DNA of 64,000 nt from Bog-756 sp963730685 (GTDB lineage Bacteria; Actinomycetota; Acidimicrobiia; Acidimicrobiales; RAAP-2): positions 1,550,001 through 1,614,000 of the forward strand of contig CAVSSP010000004.1 of NCBI GenBank assembly GCA_963730685.1. The letters are read 5' to 3'. Under the pieces are notes generated by a model. The model saw nothing but the letters and a program-made list of their open reading frames with translations, was not told the origin of the DNA and did not search any database. Positions within the stretch are counted from its first letter, which is position 1. Each line of letters begins with the position of its first letter. The translations under genes were made by a program, and so were the position numbers. Positions 44,385 through 52,577 of this stretch are shown here, piece after piece.

Positions 44385-45578
44385 GTGGGGGAACGCAGGC
44401 AGTGGGGACACATCGGCCGTCGCGGCGGACCCAGGGGCCGCCGTTTGGGAACTCTTGTGGGGGGATTTGTCCTGGTTGCCTCCGCAGTTTCCTTCGGTGG
44501 GTATTCGGCTCAATCGGGTGCTGCCGCCCCGACGGGTGCTTCGTCGACCCGCATAACGACGATCACTCTCAAATCACCGACCTATCGACCGAAGGCTCCG
44601 CCGGGAACGACAGACGATTATCACTGCACGCTGCTCAATCCTCACCTCAAGAAGAACTCCTATGTCATTTCGAGCCAGTTCTACCCCGGCAGCCCCGAGG
44701 ACCACCACGCCGGCTTGTTCCTGTTGCCTCCATCACTGGTTGCAGAAGCGCAGAAGGCAAATGTCGGAGGGAGAGGGTGGACGTGCTTCGGGGAGGCGGG
44801 GCTTCCCAATGAGCCGATCAACGAAATCGGGAGCACGCCGTTTCTGAGCGTCTGGTCCCCCGGTCACGGCGTCGACGCGCTCCCCACAGGGACAGGTATC
44901 GAGCTGCCGGCGGGCACCATGGTGATCATGCAGGTTCACTACAACCTGTTGGTGGGCGACAAGCCCGTCAACAACCGAGAGACCATCGAGACGGTGCCGA
45001 CCTCGACACCGCTCCTGCCCCTCAAATTGGACCTTTCGTTTGCGGCACCGGACCTCCCGTGTCCGGCCGGTGTCTCAGGGCCGCTCTGCAACCGTGCTGC
45101 ATCTCTGGCTCACCAGGGGCAGGAGTTCGGGCCGATCGCGGTGACATTCGTCAACGACATCGAGGCGGCCTGCGGTCGTAATCCATCCGACCCGCCTGCC
45201 GGTGATTCGACATCGTGCACGTTTCCGGCGTCGAGCACGGGCTACATCGTTCGAGCCCAAGCCCATATGCACCTGCTCGGTCGGGGGTTCAAGCTGGTCC
45301 TGGATCCCGGTACTGCAGAGGCCCGGACGGTTCTCGATGTGCCCAACTACAACTTCCACTATCAAAAGGCCTACAACCTGGCCAAGCCGGTCCACGTCAC
45401 GGCGGGGGAGCCACTCCAGGTCACCTGCACGTACGACCCGACGCTCGCCCAGGAGATCCCCATCCTGCGTAAGGCCCCATCGCACTACGTGACCTGGGGC
45501 GATGGCTCGTCGGACGAGATGTGTCTCGGTCTGTCGTGGATATCCGCCACACTTCCGAACCCCCACGCCTCCCTCTGA
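44385..45578 (+). CDS. Secreted copper type II ascorbate-dependent monooxygenase
   Basis: The protein has about 397 residues and is related to peptidylglycine and dopamine beta-hydroxylases, which hydroxylate substrates using two coppers. The signal region (VGGFVLVASAVSFGGYSA) follows a basic N-terminus. CuA ligands are the HH of EDHHAG (near 107) and the H of MQVHYNLL. CuB ligands are HMH in QAHMHLLGRG (near 294) and the Met of SDEMCLG (near 379). Paired cysteines match the family disulfides. GTG 44385 is chosen for GGGGAG six bases upstream; GTG 44358 is the alternative. It is divergent from the dehydrogenase-oxygenase pair. Confidence 0.8.
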   Translation: MGERRQWGHIGRRGGPRGRRLGTLVGGFVLVASAVSFGGYSAQSGAAAPTGASSTRITTITLKSPTYRPKAPPGTTDDYHCTLLNPHLKKNSYVISSQFYPGSPEDHHAGLFLLPPSLVAEAQKANVGGRGWTCFGEAGLPNEPINEIGSTPFLSVWSPGHGVDALPTGTGIELPAGTMVIMQVHYNLLVGDKPVNNRETIETVPTSTPLLPLKLDLSFAAPDLPCPAGVSGPLCNRAASLAHQGQEFGPIAVTFVNDIEAACGRNPSDPPAGDSTSCTFPASSTGYIVRAQAHMHLLGRGFKLVLDPGTAEARTVLDVPNYNFHYQKAYNLAKPVHVTAGEPLQVTCTYDPTLAQEIPILRKAPSHYVTWGDGSSDEMCLGLSWISATLPNPHASL

Positions 45579-45678
45579 GGGCCGAGCGTCGCTGGTATCA
45601 CCGGCCGCAGGGCCGGAACCGACATTGGCTGATTCGGACCGTAGGCCCGCGGGCGGGAGAGGGTCCCTCCGGCCGAGA

Positions 45679-46290
45679 TCATCCGGTGGTGAGCGTACCC
45701 ACAGGCTTCGTCCAGCTCAGGACGTACCGGTAGTACACCGCTCGGCGCAGTCGGACACCCGGAAGCAGGCCGCGTGCCATCCGCTTGATCTCGGCGAAGC
45801 TCTCCTTTGGAGGCATGGCGACCACCTGCACCGACCGGGACTCCCGGTGGATCCTGCTCATCAACCGGACGACCGGGAGAAGGAGGGCGGAACGGACGTA
45901 GTCACCCACCGACTTGTTGGCGGACAACCCGACCACCAGGAGCCGACCCCCGGGTCGTAACAGATCGCATGATCTCCGAAGCGCAGATTCGAGATCCAGG
46001 TGGTGCAGCACCGCAACGAAGGTGATCAGGTCAAAGGAGTCTGGACCAGCTTCGAATTCCATGAAATCGGATTCCACCACGGTTGCATTGGTCAGCCCCG
46101 CAGTCCGGACGAGCGCCTGGCGGATGGCCTGTCCGTCCCGATCGACCCCGGTCACGAAGCGGGAGGCGGCGGCCAGGCGCTCGACCAGGAGCCCCTCGCC
46201 GCAGCCGACATCCAACACGTCGCCGTCGAGCTCCTCGGCGATGGTGACGATCATCGGGTGATACGCGGCGTTGTGGTTCCAGTAGTCCAC
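45679..46290 (-). CDS. SAM-dependent methyltransferase
   Basis: This 203-residue class I methyltransferase has motif I VLDVGCGEGLLV, an acidic post-I loop VTGVDRDGQ, motif II FDLITFVAVLHHL and LLRPGGRLLVVGL. The HHxD-type motif suggests a small-molecule or glycan substrate. The C-terminal helices (RMARGLLPGVRLRR) are basic and may touch membrane or nucleic acid. GTG 46290 starts the reading frame. The gene follows the DUF5990 gene by six bases, and its start codon is buried in an 11-bp inverted repeat. Substrate unknown. Confidence 0.85.
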   Translation of the reverse strand: MDYWNHNAAYHPMIVTIAEELDGDVLDVGCGEGLLVERLAAASRFVTGVDRDGQAIRQALVRTAGLTNATVVESDFMEFEAGPDSFDLITFVAVLHHLDLESALRRSCDLLRPGGRLLVVGLSANKSVGDYVRSALLLPVVRLMSRIHRESRSVQVVAMPPKESFAEIKRMARGLLPGVRLRRAVYYRYVLSWTKPVGTLTTG

Positions 46291-46303
46291 GTTGGACTAC
46301 TGG
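46279..46303. promoter_or_regulatory. 11-bp inverted repeat covering a start codon
   Basis: CCAGTAGTCCA (46279-46289) and TGGACTACTGG (46293-46303) form perfect arms with a 3-nt spacer. In the minus-strand transcript the stem contains the stop of the DUF5990 gene and most of the GTG of the methyltransferase. It could act as an attenuator of translation or as a protein-binding site. Confidence 0.6.
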
Positions 46304-46749
46304 GCGGAGCTCGTCCACTCGATCTGCGGTGGTCGGACCGCCGCGCAGGTCGGGTTCCCCTTGGGGTCGGTGAGGCCCAGCCGGCCCACGAGCACACCCG
46401 ACGCTTGCGCTGCCGCCATCACCTCAGCGGGAATGCCATCGAGCACGATCTTGGCCCGCCTGAACATCTCGAAGGATCCCGGCGCCTCCACGACGCCCCA
46501 CGACAGATAGATGAACCGCCCACCCGGCGGACCCGAGATATAGGGGCCCCGGTAGTCGTCCGACGACACCGGGGTCGCCTCGAGCTCCCAGGTGACCGAG
46601 TCCACGTCTGCACTCACCTGCCCCATCAGTTCGCCCGGTTTGTTCTTACGCTGCACGCCGACCTCGATCCCGTGGTGGCCTCCCGGCCGCTCGGGAGATG
46701 GCCCGCAAGATCGGCCGGGGAGGTCGTGCGCCTCGATGCGGATCAGCAC
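46297..46749 (-). CDS. DUF5990 protein
   Basis: This 150-residue cytoplasmic protein matches DUF5990 along its length: RIEAHDLPGRSC, HHGIEVGVQRK, SADVDSVTWELEATPV, RGPYISGPPGGRFIYLSWG, MFRRAKIVLDGIP and GRLGLTDPKGNPTCAAVRPP. The family is widespread in actinobacteria with no known activity. GTG 46749 gives the usual N-terminus; the frame extends to 46815. It directly precedes the methyltransferase and may be cotranscribed with it. Confidence 0.85.
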   Translation of the reverse strand: MLIRIEAHDLPGRSCGPSPERPGGHHGIEVGVQRKNKPGELMGQVSADVDSVTWELEATPVSSDDYRGPYISGPPGGRFIYLSWGVVEAPGSFEMFRRAKIVLDGIPAEVMAAAQASGVLVGRLGLTDPKGNPTCAAVRPPQIEWTSSAQ

Positions 46750-46925
46750 GCCACCAGTATGGTCGCCGCCGTCCTCGAACGCCGATTCCGTCCGACACTG
46801 GGCGGTTTGCAGCATGGTCGAGGCCCGGAGCGGAGGTCGGCCGCTATCGCAGTTCGGTGGTGTCGGAGTGCGTATCCAGCCCTGGACTCACCGCCGGCGT
46901 GGCGGGCCGAGTCGATGGTCGGGAC

Positions 46926-47249
46926 TCAGCCGAAGGGAGTCTCGCCACTGCCTTCCAAGTGGCCGCTTGTCCCGTGAAGCCTGGCTTCGCCGACTCGACC
47001 GTCCGGGAACCTCAGTTCGAGTTGCTCGGGCAACAGGGTCATGGCGTCAATTTCGTTGAGCCCCTGCAGAAAGCCGCTCCACGAGGTCACTCCGTCAACG
47101 GATTCGGGGTGGTCGATGCCGTTCCTCGGGGCCACCGTGACGTCGACGTAACCGGCGAGCCGGACGCTGGCGTCCATCCGCTTGGTTCCATCGACCCAGA
47201 CCTCCACGGGCCCGTCATAAGTGTGCCGCCTCTCGCTGCGTATGGGCAT
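46926..47249 (-). CDS. Small protein, DUF4873-like
   Basis: This 107-residue protein is probably all-beta, with PVEVWVDGTKRMDASVRLAG, DGVTSWSGFLQGL and LELRFPDGRVGEARL. This resembles DUF4873, a short domain sometimes found fused to flavin monooxygenases; the match is by eye. ATG 47249 follows TACCCT by seven bases with no Shine-Dalgarno, so translation may be leaderless. The upstream open frame to 47444 looks noncoding. Confidence 0.55.
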   Translation of the reverse strand: MPIRSERRHTYDGPVEVWVDGTKRMDASVRLAGYVDVTVAPRNGIDHPESVDGVTSWSGFLQGLNEIDAMTLLPEQLELRFPDGRVGEARLHGTSGHLEGSGETPFG

Positions 47250-47262
47250 GCCGAGGAGGGTA
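47250..47262 (-). promoter_or_regulatory. -10 box for a leaderless start at 47249
   Basis: On the minus strand TACCCT (47262 to 47257) lies seven bases before the ATG at 47249. Confidence 0.4.
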
Positions 47263-47419
47263 GCCCAGGTTGAGGCCACTCCCCCGCTCCACGAAGATTC
47301 CGTGGTCCATCCGGTCCCATGTGCCGGATCACTCTGCTGGCTCGCGGGCCGGCGTCTCGGTCCAGGATCGCCCTGGCGGGTTGAACGGACACCGATCGTC
47401 GCCGCTGGCGAGCCGTTCC

Positions 47420-48247
47420 TCAGGGAGTCAGATGGGCCAAGCATGTGCCTCCATCGGCGTTGCTGTTGGTGCCGTCGGGACAGATCGTGTAGTTCCAGAC
47501 GACCGTGGAGACAACTCCCTCGATCGTGGCTCCGGTCAGGTCGGCTCGCGTAAAGTCGGTCGCCGTGAGGACGGACCCCACGAACGTTGCATCCGTCAGA
47601 TTCGCCCCGTAGAAGGCGGCTCCGGCCAAATCGGACTCGTCGAAGTCCGCGCCAACGGCGCTCGCTTCGCCAAAGGAAGTCTGCGAGAACTCGCTGGAGG
47701 AGAGGTTCGTGCCAGTGAGGATCGTCAGTGTGAAATCGGAGTCCGGGAAGAAGCTCCCACTCAGGTCCTGACCGGAGAAGTCGCAGCCGCTGAGGTCAAG
47801 GCCACCACCCGGATTTGGATAGCAGTTGGTCGTCGTGTGCGGCGGGACTTTGACGACGACGCTCGATGTCTTGGTACGGGTCCCCGTCACCGTGATCGCA
47901 AATCGGTACGAGCGCTCGGTACAGCATGGATTCGGTGGGACGGTTACGGTGGTGGAGACCGTTCCGGTGCTGCATGGAACGGTCTCCGGCAGTCCGGTTG
48001 CCGGCGTCGCCGACTTCGGTGTCTTGCCTGTGAACGTGCAGGATGTCGCATCGCTGACCGTGGAGGCCAAGATCAGCGACCCGCCAGCCGCCGTGAGGGT
48101 GGGCGGTGAGGCCGTCAATCTGGTGACCGTGGTCTTCGGCGCTCGAACATGCGCTGAAACCGGCGATGCCGCCGCAGCGGCCGCACTCGACACGATAAGG
48201 GAGGCCACCAGGCCCATGAGCACCAGAACGACACGGCACTGACGCAT
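47420..48247 (-). CDS. Secreted pentapeptide-repeat protein
   Basis: This 275-residue protein has a signal peptide (VLVLMGLVASLIVSSA). Next comes an immunoglobulin-like beta domain of about 100 residues (VTRLTASPPTLTAAGGS, SYRFAITVTG), with cysteines that could form disulfides. Residues about 155-250 are pentapeptide repeats of the A(D/N)Lxx type (LSGCDFSGQDLSGSFF, GADFDESDLAGAAF, GANLTDATFVGS), which form a right-handed beta helix. Export of a pentapeptide helix is unusual but known. ATG 48247 has GGGGGGA upstream. Function unknown, perhaps surface binding. Confidence 0.8.
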   Translation of the reverse strand: MRQCRVVLVLMGLVASLIVSSAAAAAASPVSAHVRAPKTTVTRLTASPPTLTAAGGSLILASTVSDATSCTFTGKTPKSATPATGLPETVPCSTGTVSTTVTVPPNPCCTERSYRFAITVTGTRTKTSSVVVKVPPHTTTNCYPNPGGGLDLSGCDFSGQDLSGSFFPDSDFTLTILTGTNLSSSEFSQTSFGEASAVGADFDESDLAGAAFYGANLTDATFVGSVLTATDFTRADLTGATIEGVVSTVVWNYTICPDGTNSNADGGTCLAHLTP

Positions 48248-48375
48248 TGTCGGTCCCCCCGGCAGCTAGTCCCGCTTTCTATCGCCCAATTGTGAGGCCG
48301 GGGTCGGGCAATTGCAAGTGCCCGGTGACCGAGTCGTCCGACCGGCGTGTCATCCCCGCATTCGCGGCTTGGAAG

Positions 48376-48543
48376 TTAGCGACTGCTCGACGGAGCATTC
48401 GGATCAGGCGATGCAGGGCGCGCCACCATGCGTTCACAGGTCTCGAGGAGATCTGGATCTCCGGCGCCATTCTCATGGGCGTTGAGATACCGCTGCGCAT
48501 CCTTCTTCGTTTCCGGGACCCAGCCTTTCGGCCACTTACTCAT
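48376..48543 (-). CDS. Small protein, unknown (55 aa)
   Basis: The protein starts MSKWPKGWVPETKKDAQ and continues through YLNAHENGAGDPDLLE, likely two short helices. ATG 48543 follows TACGGT by six bases. No domain or signal is recognised. It may form a set with the other tiny genes up to 50 kb. Confidence 0.5.
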   Translation of the reverse strand: MSKWPKGWVPETKKDAQRYLNAHENGAGDPDLLETCERMVARPASPDPNAPSSSR

Positions 48544-48555
48544 GGTTCGACCGTA
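48544..48555 (-). promoter_or_regulatory. -10 box for a leaderless start at 48543
   Basis: On the minus strand TACGGT (48555 to 48550) precedes the ATG by six bases. Confidence 0.4.
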
Positions 48556-48613
48556 GCGCCTCAAACGGGACGCGCCTGGGACGGTCGCCTGAGAGCGGGC
48601 GGCTGGCTCGGAG

Positions 48614-48841
48614 TCAATCGGCTCCGTTCTCCTCCAGTTGATCCTCTGACGGTTTGGGGAAGGACTCGTCGTCTGGCGCCGATGCTGCCGCACCGTCAGC
48701 TATCCGCGCTTCGGACTCCTCGAGGATCACTTGCGCCTGGGCATCGGGATCATCGCTGGAGGCTTCCTCAGGGGGTCTGCCATCGGCCCTGCTCGCTACC
48801 GCTCTGGGATCCGGTGGATCGCCCAACTCCTCGTGTGTCAT
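48614..48841 (-). CDS. Small acidic protein, unknown (75 aa)
   Basis: The product is highly acidic and rich in Asp, Glu, Ala and Ser (ELGDPPDPRA, DDPDAQAQVILEESEAR, SEDQLEENGAD). It is probably disordered apart from one helix. ATG 48841 follows TACCCT by six bases, which supports a genuine gene despite the odd composition. No homology is recognised. Confidence 0.5.
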   Translation of the reverse strand: MTHEELGDPPDPRAVASRADGRPPEEASSDDPDAQAQVILEESEARIADGAAASAPDDESFPKPSEDQLEENGAD

Positions 48842-48853
48842 GACCCGAGGGTA
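48842..48853 (-). promoter_or_regulatory. -10 box for a leaderless start at 48841
   Basis: On the minus strand TACCCT (48853 to 48848) precedes the ATG by six bases. Confidence 0.4.
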
Positions 48854-48963
48854 GCTGACCCTACGCCCTCACCCGTTTCCGTCACGCCAACGACTGAGGG
48901 ACCGGGTGACGCCTCATCGACGCCCCCCCTGACCGGACCACTTGGCGGGATGCCCGGAGATCG

Positions 48964-49194
48964 TCAAACCGTCTCGATCGATTCCAGGCCCTTGGTGGTC
49001 AACAACCACACGCGCCGCACGTTGTCGTAGGCGGCCAACCCCGCGGTGACTGCTTCGGCCATGAGTTGTTGTACGTCCGAGACCTCGTAGCCGGTTGCAT
49101 CGCTGAGTGCCTGGTCGGTGCAGACTTCGGGGCCCAACTCCTCGATCTGAGCTACCTGTCGCAAGAGCGCGGGTACTCGCTCGTCGCCTTCCAT
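48964..49194 (-). CDS. Small winged-helix-like protein (76 aa)
   Basis: The 76 residues suggest one winged helix-turn-helix: VPALLRQVAQIEELG, CTDQALSDATGYEVSDVQQL as the recognition region, and a wing ending AYDNVRRVWLLTTKGLESI. This is inferred from pattern; it might bind DNA or act as an accessory subunit. ATG 49194 follows GGAGGCAAGG. The longer frame to 49308 is unlikely. The 114 bases down to the acidic-protein gene (48841) carry no other gene. Confidence 0.6.
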   Translation of the reverse strand: MEGDERVPALLRQVAQIEELGPEVCTDQALSDATGYEVSDVQQLMAEAVTAGLAAYDNVRRVWLLTTKGLESIETV

Positions 49195-49392
49195 CGTGGC
49201 CTTGCCTCCTGCGTCGCGCCCCCCACAATGCTCCATGGACAAAATCCTCGCACAGGACATGTCATGCCGCGCCGGGGGCTCGGTCGGCGCAGCCTTCTCC
49301 CTACTCAAACTTGGTGTGGAGGGGTATCCGAACTACGACTGGCGGCTGGTGCCCTGGTCCGGAGCACACCCGGCGGTCTGGGACAGGAGGAG

Positions 49393-49662
49393 CTAGCTGG
49401 CGTACCCGATCACAGGTGCGAATGCCAGTAGCCCCAGGATGAAGGCCGCCAGAGGCACCCAATGCCCTCGGGACCGCCCGAAGTCGACCAGGGCTAGGAC
49501 CATCGTCAGTACTCCCACGACCATTGTGACGCCGGTCAGCGTGCTGGTTCCCACCGTCCAGTCCGTTGTGTGGTTTACCCACACAAACACTCCGACCTTG
49601 GCAGCGATCCCGATGACCACCAGCGTCACTGTGAGCGGTCGAAGGCCGACGGCAATGGGCAT
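49393..49662 (-). CDS. Small three-helix membrane protein
   Basis: This 89-residue protein has three hydrophobic helices (about 7-27, 36-55 and 66-85), separated by the polar loops NHTTDW and DFGRSRGHW. ATG 49662 follows TACCCT by six bases and lacks a Shine-Dalgarno. Function unknown. Confidence 0.6.
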   Translation of the reverse strand: MPIAVGLRPLTVTLVVIGIAAKVGVFVWVNHTTDWTVGTSTLTGVTMVVGVLTMVLALVDFGRSRGHWVPLAAFILGLLAFAPVIGYAS

Positions 49663-49674
49663 TGCACAAGGGTA
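49663..49674 (-). promoter_or_regulatory. -10 box for a leaderless start at 49662
   Basis: On the minus strand TACCCT (49674 to 49669) precedes the ATG by six bases. Confidence 0.4.
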
Positions 49675-49809
49675 TCGCTGGGCGCCATCGAGGTGCCGGT
49701 CAGCCACCGCTGATAACGATCACCACCCGGCGTTCGGAGACAGGGCCCAGACCGTTCACCACAGCCCTTTCCCTCACGCCCCCCATTCGTTCTCAGAAGC
49801 CCAACCGGG

Positions 49810-50118
49810 TCAGGCTGCCAGAACATGGGACGCTGCAGCACTGACTGCCGGTTGGTGCTCTTCTTGCTGCGCCGAAGCCGTTTGGAAACGAATAACCGCT
49901 GCATCCAGACGTGGGTAGCCGGAGTGCTCGCCATTCTTGAGCACGTCGTTTGGCATCGCAACCATTGAGTCGGGTTGGATATCAACGAACGCCCCGATTT
50001 CCTGGCAGAGCGCTCTGGCTGCTGCTGGTCGTGCAGTTGAGCCCGAGGAGCCGCAGCTTGCCAGCACCGCCGCCAATGCCACCAGGGCAAGTGCAACCGG
50101 GGTGGACCGCCTAGCCAT
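49810..50118 (-). CDS. Small lipoprotein, unknown
   Basis: This 102-residue protein has a lipoprotein signal (ALVALAAVLASCGSSGS, cysteine near 22). The mature part is probably helical (ALCQEIGAFVDIQPDSM, LDAAVIRFQTASAQQEE). It resembles short actinobacterial lipoproteins of unknown function. ATG 50118 is used; no clear Shine-Dalgarno is seen. The 283 bases upstream, to the end of the next gene, contain no supported gene. Confidence 0.65.
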   Translation of the reverse strand: MARRSTPVALALVALAAVLASCGSSGSTARPAAARALCQEIGAFVDIQPDSMVAMPNDVLKNGEHSGYPRLDAAVIRFQTASAQQEEHQPAVSAAASHVLAA

Positions 50119-50401
50119 ACGTCAAGTACGACCCGGCCGTAGCCAGGCTGCCCGGCGCCTGTCCGGCGTCTAGGGTCACCCTGATCGTCGAAGTGCCGAG
50201 CGCAGTCGGACGATGTCGAGAAGATGATGGCTCGCATCGTGGACGGCGTGGCGGACGATCCAATGCGGATCGACGGAAGTTCCGTCGAACGTCATAGTGA
50301 GGATGGATCTCCTGAGGCCCACGACGTTCCATACTTCCGGGATACCCCGCAAGTCGGTGTCCGAGCGCTGACGAGGGCGGTGTCGACAGTCGCCTTGCGA
50401 G

Positions 50402-50953
50402 CTACAGCCCGTAGGATTCGGCTTGTGTCATCTCTAACGAAGTGACACCCGTCGAGCACTTGCCCGAGGATTCGCCCCCTCCGAGAAGGAGCGTCGCACC
50501 AGACAATGGGTAGGAGCCATGGACAGCGTCGACGTAAGCCGGACTCACCATCTCGACTGGAGCGACGAAGACACTCCCGGTGAACATGCTCTCCTTGACC
50601 GGGCTGCTGTAGGTGAGCTTCAACTTCGCCGTAGCGTTGCTGCCATTCGAACAACCGTCTCCTCCGTTTGGAAACGTCACCTTGCCCGAGATGGTGACGA
50701 CGCCCGGACCAGGGGACCCGCCCGTACAGCCTGGGATTGTGGCAGAAACGGTCAACTTGACCATCCCTTTCCCACTGTCACTCCAAGGCCGGTTCAATGT
50801 GATGTGTCCTTCTATGGCGACCAGACTGCAGTCGTAAACACCGGACCCCACTGGCGTTCTTGCCCAAGCCAACCCCGGCTGCAGCGCGACCCCAACCATC
50901 GTCATCACCATCACACCGGAGGCCAGCACAGCTGCTGCTTTACGAGCTCTCAT
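50402..50953 (-). CDS. Secreted protein, unknown (183 aa)
   Basis: This protein has a signal peptide (AAVLASGVMVMTMVGVA, cleavage near AWART). The mature domain of about 150 residues is Gly/Ser/Thr-rich and probably a beta sandwich, with six cysteines (YDCSLV, IPGCTGG, GDGCSNG, GKCSTG among the segments). Its pattern recalls the secreted protein at 27988-28458, but the sequences are not clearly alignable. ATG 50953 follows GGGGTGG. Function unknown. Confidence 0.6.
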   Translation of the reverse strand: MRARKAAAVLASGVMVMTMVGVALQPGLAWARTPVGSGVYDCSLVAIEGHITLNRPWSDSGKGMVKLTVSATIPGCTGGSPGPGVVTISGKVTFPNGGDGCSNGSNATAKLKLTYSSPVKESMFTGSVFVAPVEMVSPAYVDAVHGSYPLSGATLLLGGGESSGKCSTGVTSLEMTQAESYGL

Positions 50954-51103
50954 ATTCACCACCCCGGCTCTGCCCATACGATAGCGATGCACAAACGGGG
51001 CTGCAGGGGGCCACACGGTTCCCGATGCCGAATCCGGGCGCAGAGACAAAAGTGCAGATCAGCCGCCCGATGGCCACCCGTGACCCGGCGATCTGGGGCA
51101 CCC

Positions 51104-51328
51104 TCAGGCATTGGTCGACGGTGGACCAGTGCTCACGGTGAGAACTATCTCCGATGTGTCATCGAGGTCACTCCCTGGAGGTGGGGACGCACCAATCAGT
51201 CCACCCTGTGGAACGACATTGGACTGGGCACGGTGGATCGCAAAAGACAATCCGGCTGAACGAAGCACCTCCTGTGCCTGCCCGACGGAGAGATTGCAGA
51301 CCGCAGGCATCCGGCTTGGCCGATCCAT
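51104..51328 (-). CDS. Single PASTA-domain protein or fragment
   Basis: The 74 residues are essentially one PASTA domain (MPAVCNLSVGQAQEVLRSAG, GGLIGASPPPGSDLDDTSEI, VLTVSTGP). PASTA domains normally occur in tandem outside the membrane in serine kinases and penicillin-binding proteins. Here there is neither a membrane segment nor a signal peptide. It could be a stand-alone small protein or the tail of a lost larger gene; the frame stays open upstream without familiar sequence. ATG 51328 lacks a Shine-Dalgarno. Confidence 0.55.
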   Translation of the reverse strand: MDRPSRMPAVCNLSVGQAQEVLRSAGLSFAIHRAQSNVVPQGGLIGASPPPGSDLDDTSEIVLTVSTGPPSTNA

Positions 51329-51413
51329 TGCCGCATTGTCCCATCGACCCGGGGGTTTGGGGCAGTTCCTGGTCAGGTCATGCTGCAGCTCGCCCTGTCG
51401 CCGACGTTTCGTG

Positions 51414-52577
51414 TCAGGAACGAAGGCTCCTGAGGCCGGTCCGGATTTCGCTAATCATGATCTCGGGCTGTTCCAGTGCTGCGAAGTGCCCACCCTTGTC
51501 GGACTCGCCGTAGTGAATCAGGTTGGTGTAGGTGTCTTCGATCCAGCTTCGGGGGAAGAGTGGGATGTCTCGTGGGAACACCGTCACAGCGACTGGCAGC
51601 GTGAGTTTGGGGCCGGCAAAACTGCCCGATTTATTCTCCCAGTAGATGCGGGCGGACGACGCGGCACTGTTTGTAAACCAGTAGAGCGAGATCGCGTCGA
51701 GCATGTCGTCCGTGCTGAGGGCGTCCTCGGCCAGCCCGTGATTGTCGGTCTTGGATTGGAACTTGTCGTAGATCCAGGCCGCCTGGCCGGCTGGGGAGTC
51801 CGCCAAGGCAATTCCGATGGTCTCGGGCTTCGTGCCCTGGAGGTGATTTGCTCCTCCTATTTCGCCGGCGTAGAAGGCGACGGTGTCCAGGGCGTGTTGT
51901 TCTTCGGGCGACAGCGTGTCGGGTATCTCTGCGGGCAATACGTATTGGGTGTTCAGGTGAATCCCGAGAAGACCCTTGGGCCGCATCGCACCGAGGGCGG
52001 TCGTTACGACGGAGCCCCAGTCACCGCCTTGGGCAGCCCAGTTCTCATACCCAAGACGATTCATGAGTTCCACCCACGCGCTTGCGATACGTGAAACAGT
52101 CCATCCCGTCTCGGTCGGCTTTCCGGAAAACCCGAATCCAGGGAGGGACGGGATGACGACGTCAAAGGAGTCTTCGACGTCTCCACCGAACGCCACCGGA
52201 TCAGTGAGTGGGCCGATAATTTTCAGGAATTCGACGATCGAACCTGGCCATCCATGCGTCAAGATGAGGGGCATCGCATTCGGATTCTTGGACTTCACAT
52301 GGATGAAGTGAATATCCAGTCCATCGATCGTGGTGAGGAACTGCGGGAAGCGATTGAGTTCTGACTCGAATCGCCGCCAATCGTACTCTCGCTCCCAGTA
52401 GTTGAGGAGCGCTTTGGCATTCTCGACGCGGACACCTTGGGACCAGTCGGGGACGGTCTCCGAATCCGGCCAACGAGTTCTGGCGAGCCGCTGCTTCAAG
52501 TCCTCAATTTCGCGGTCCGAGATCGCAACGGCGAAAGGGCGGACAACAGCAGAGGATGCAAGCGTCGATGCGGTCAT
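51414..52577 (-). CDS. Epoxide hydrolase (alpha/beta fold, EHN domain)
   Basis: This 387-residue hydrolase carries the EHN N-terminal region (FAVAISDREIEDLKQRLART, YWEREYDWRRFESELNRF). The alpha/beta core has the oxyanion motif HGWPGS (near 108), the nucleophile in GGDWGS (near 182) and the histidine in KGGHFAALEQP (near 365). The family opens epoxides to diols; juvenile hormone and microsomal epoxide hydrolases are relatives. ATG 52577 follows CAGGAGAACC at a good distance. It is the best-defined enzyme in a stretch of small unknown genes. Confidence 0.9.
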   Translation of the reverse strand: MTASTLASSAVVRPFAVAISDREIEDLKQRLARTRWPDSETVPDWSQGVRVENAKALLNYWEREYDWRRFESELNRFPQFLTTIDGLDIHFIHVKSKNPNAMPLILTHGWPGSIVEFLKIIGPLTDPVAFGGDVEDSFDVVIPSLPGFGFSGKPTETGWTVSRIASAWVELMNRLGYENWAAQGGDWGSVVTTALGAMRPKGLLGIHLNTQYVLPAEIPDTLSPEEQHALDTVAFYAGEIGGANHLQGTKPETIGIALADSPAGQAAWIYDKFQSKTDNHGLAEDALSTDDMLDAISLYWFTNSAASSARIYWENKSGSFAGPKLTLPVAVTVFPRDIPLFPRSWIEDTYTNLIHYGESDKGGHFAALEQPEIMISEIRTGLRSLRS

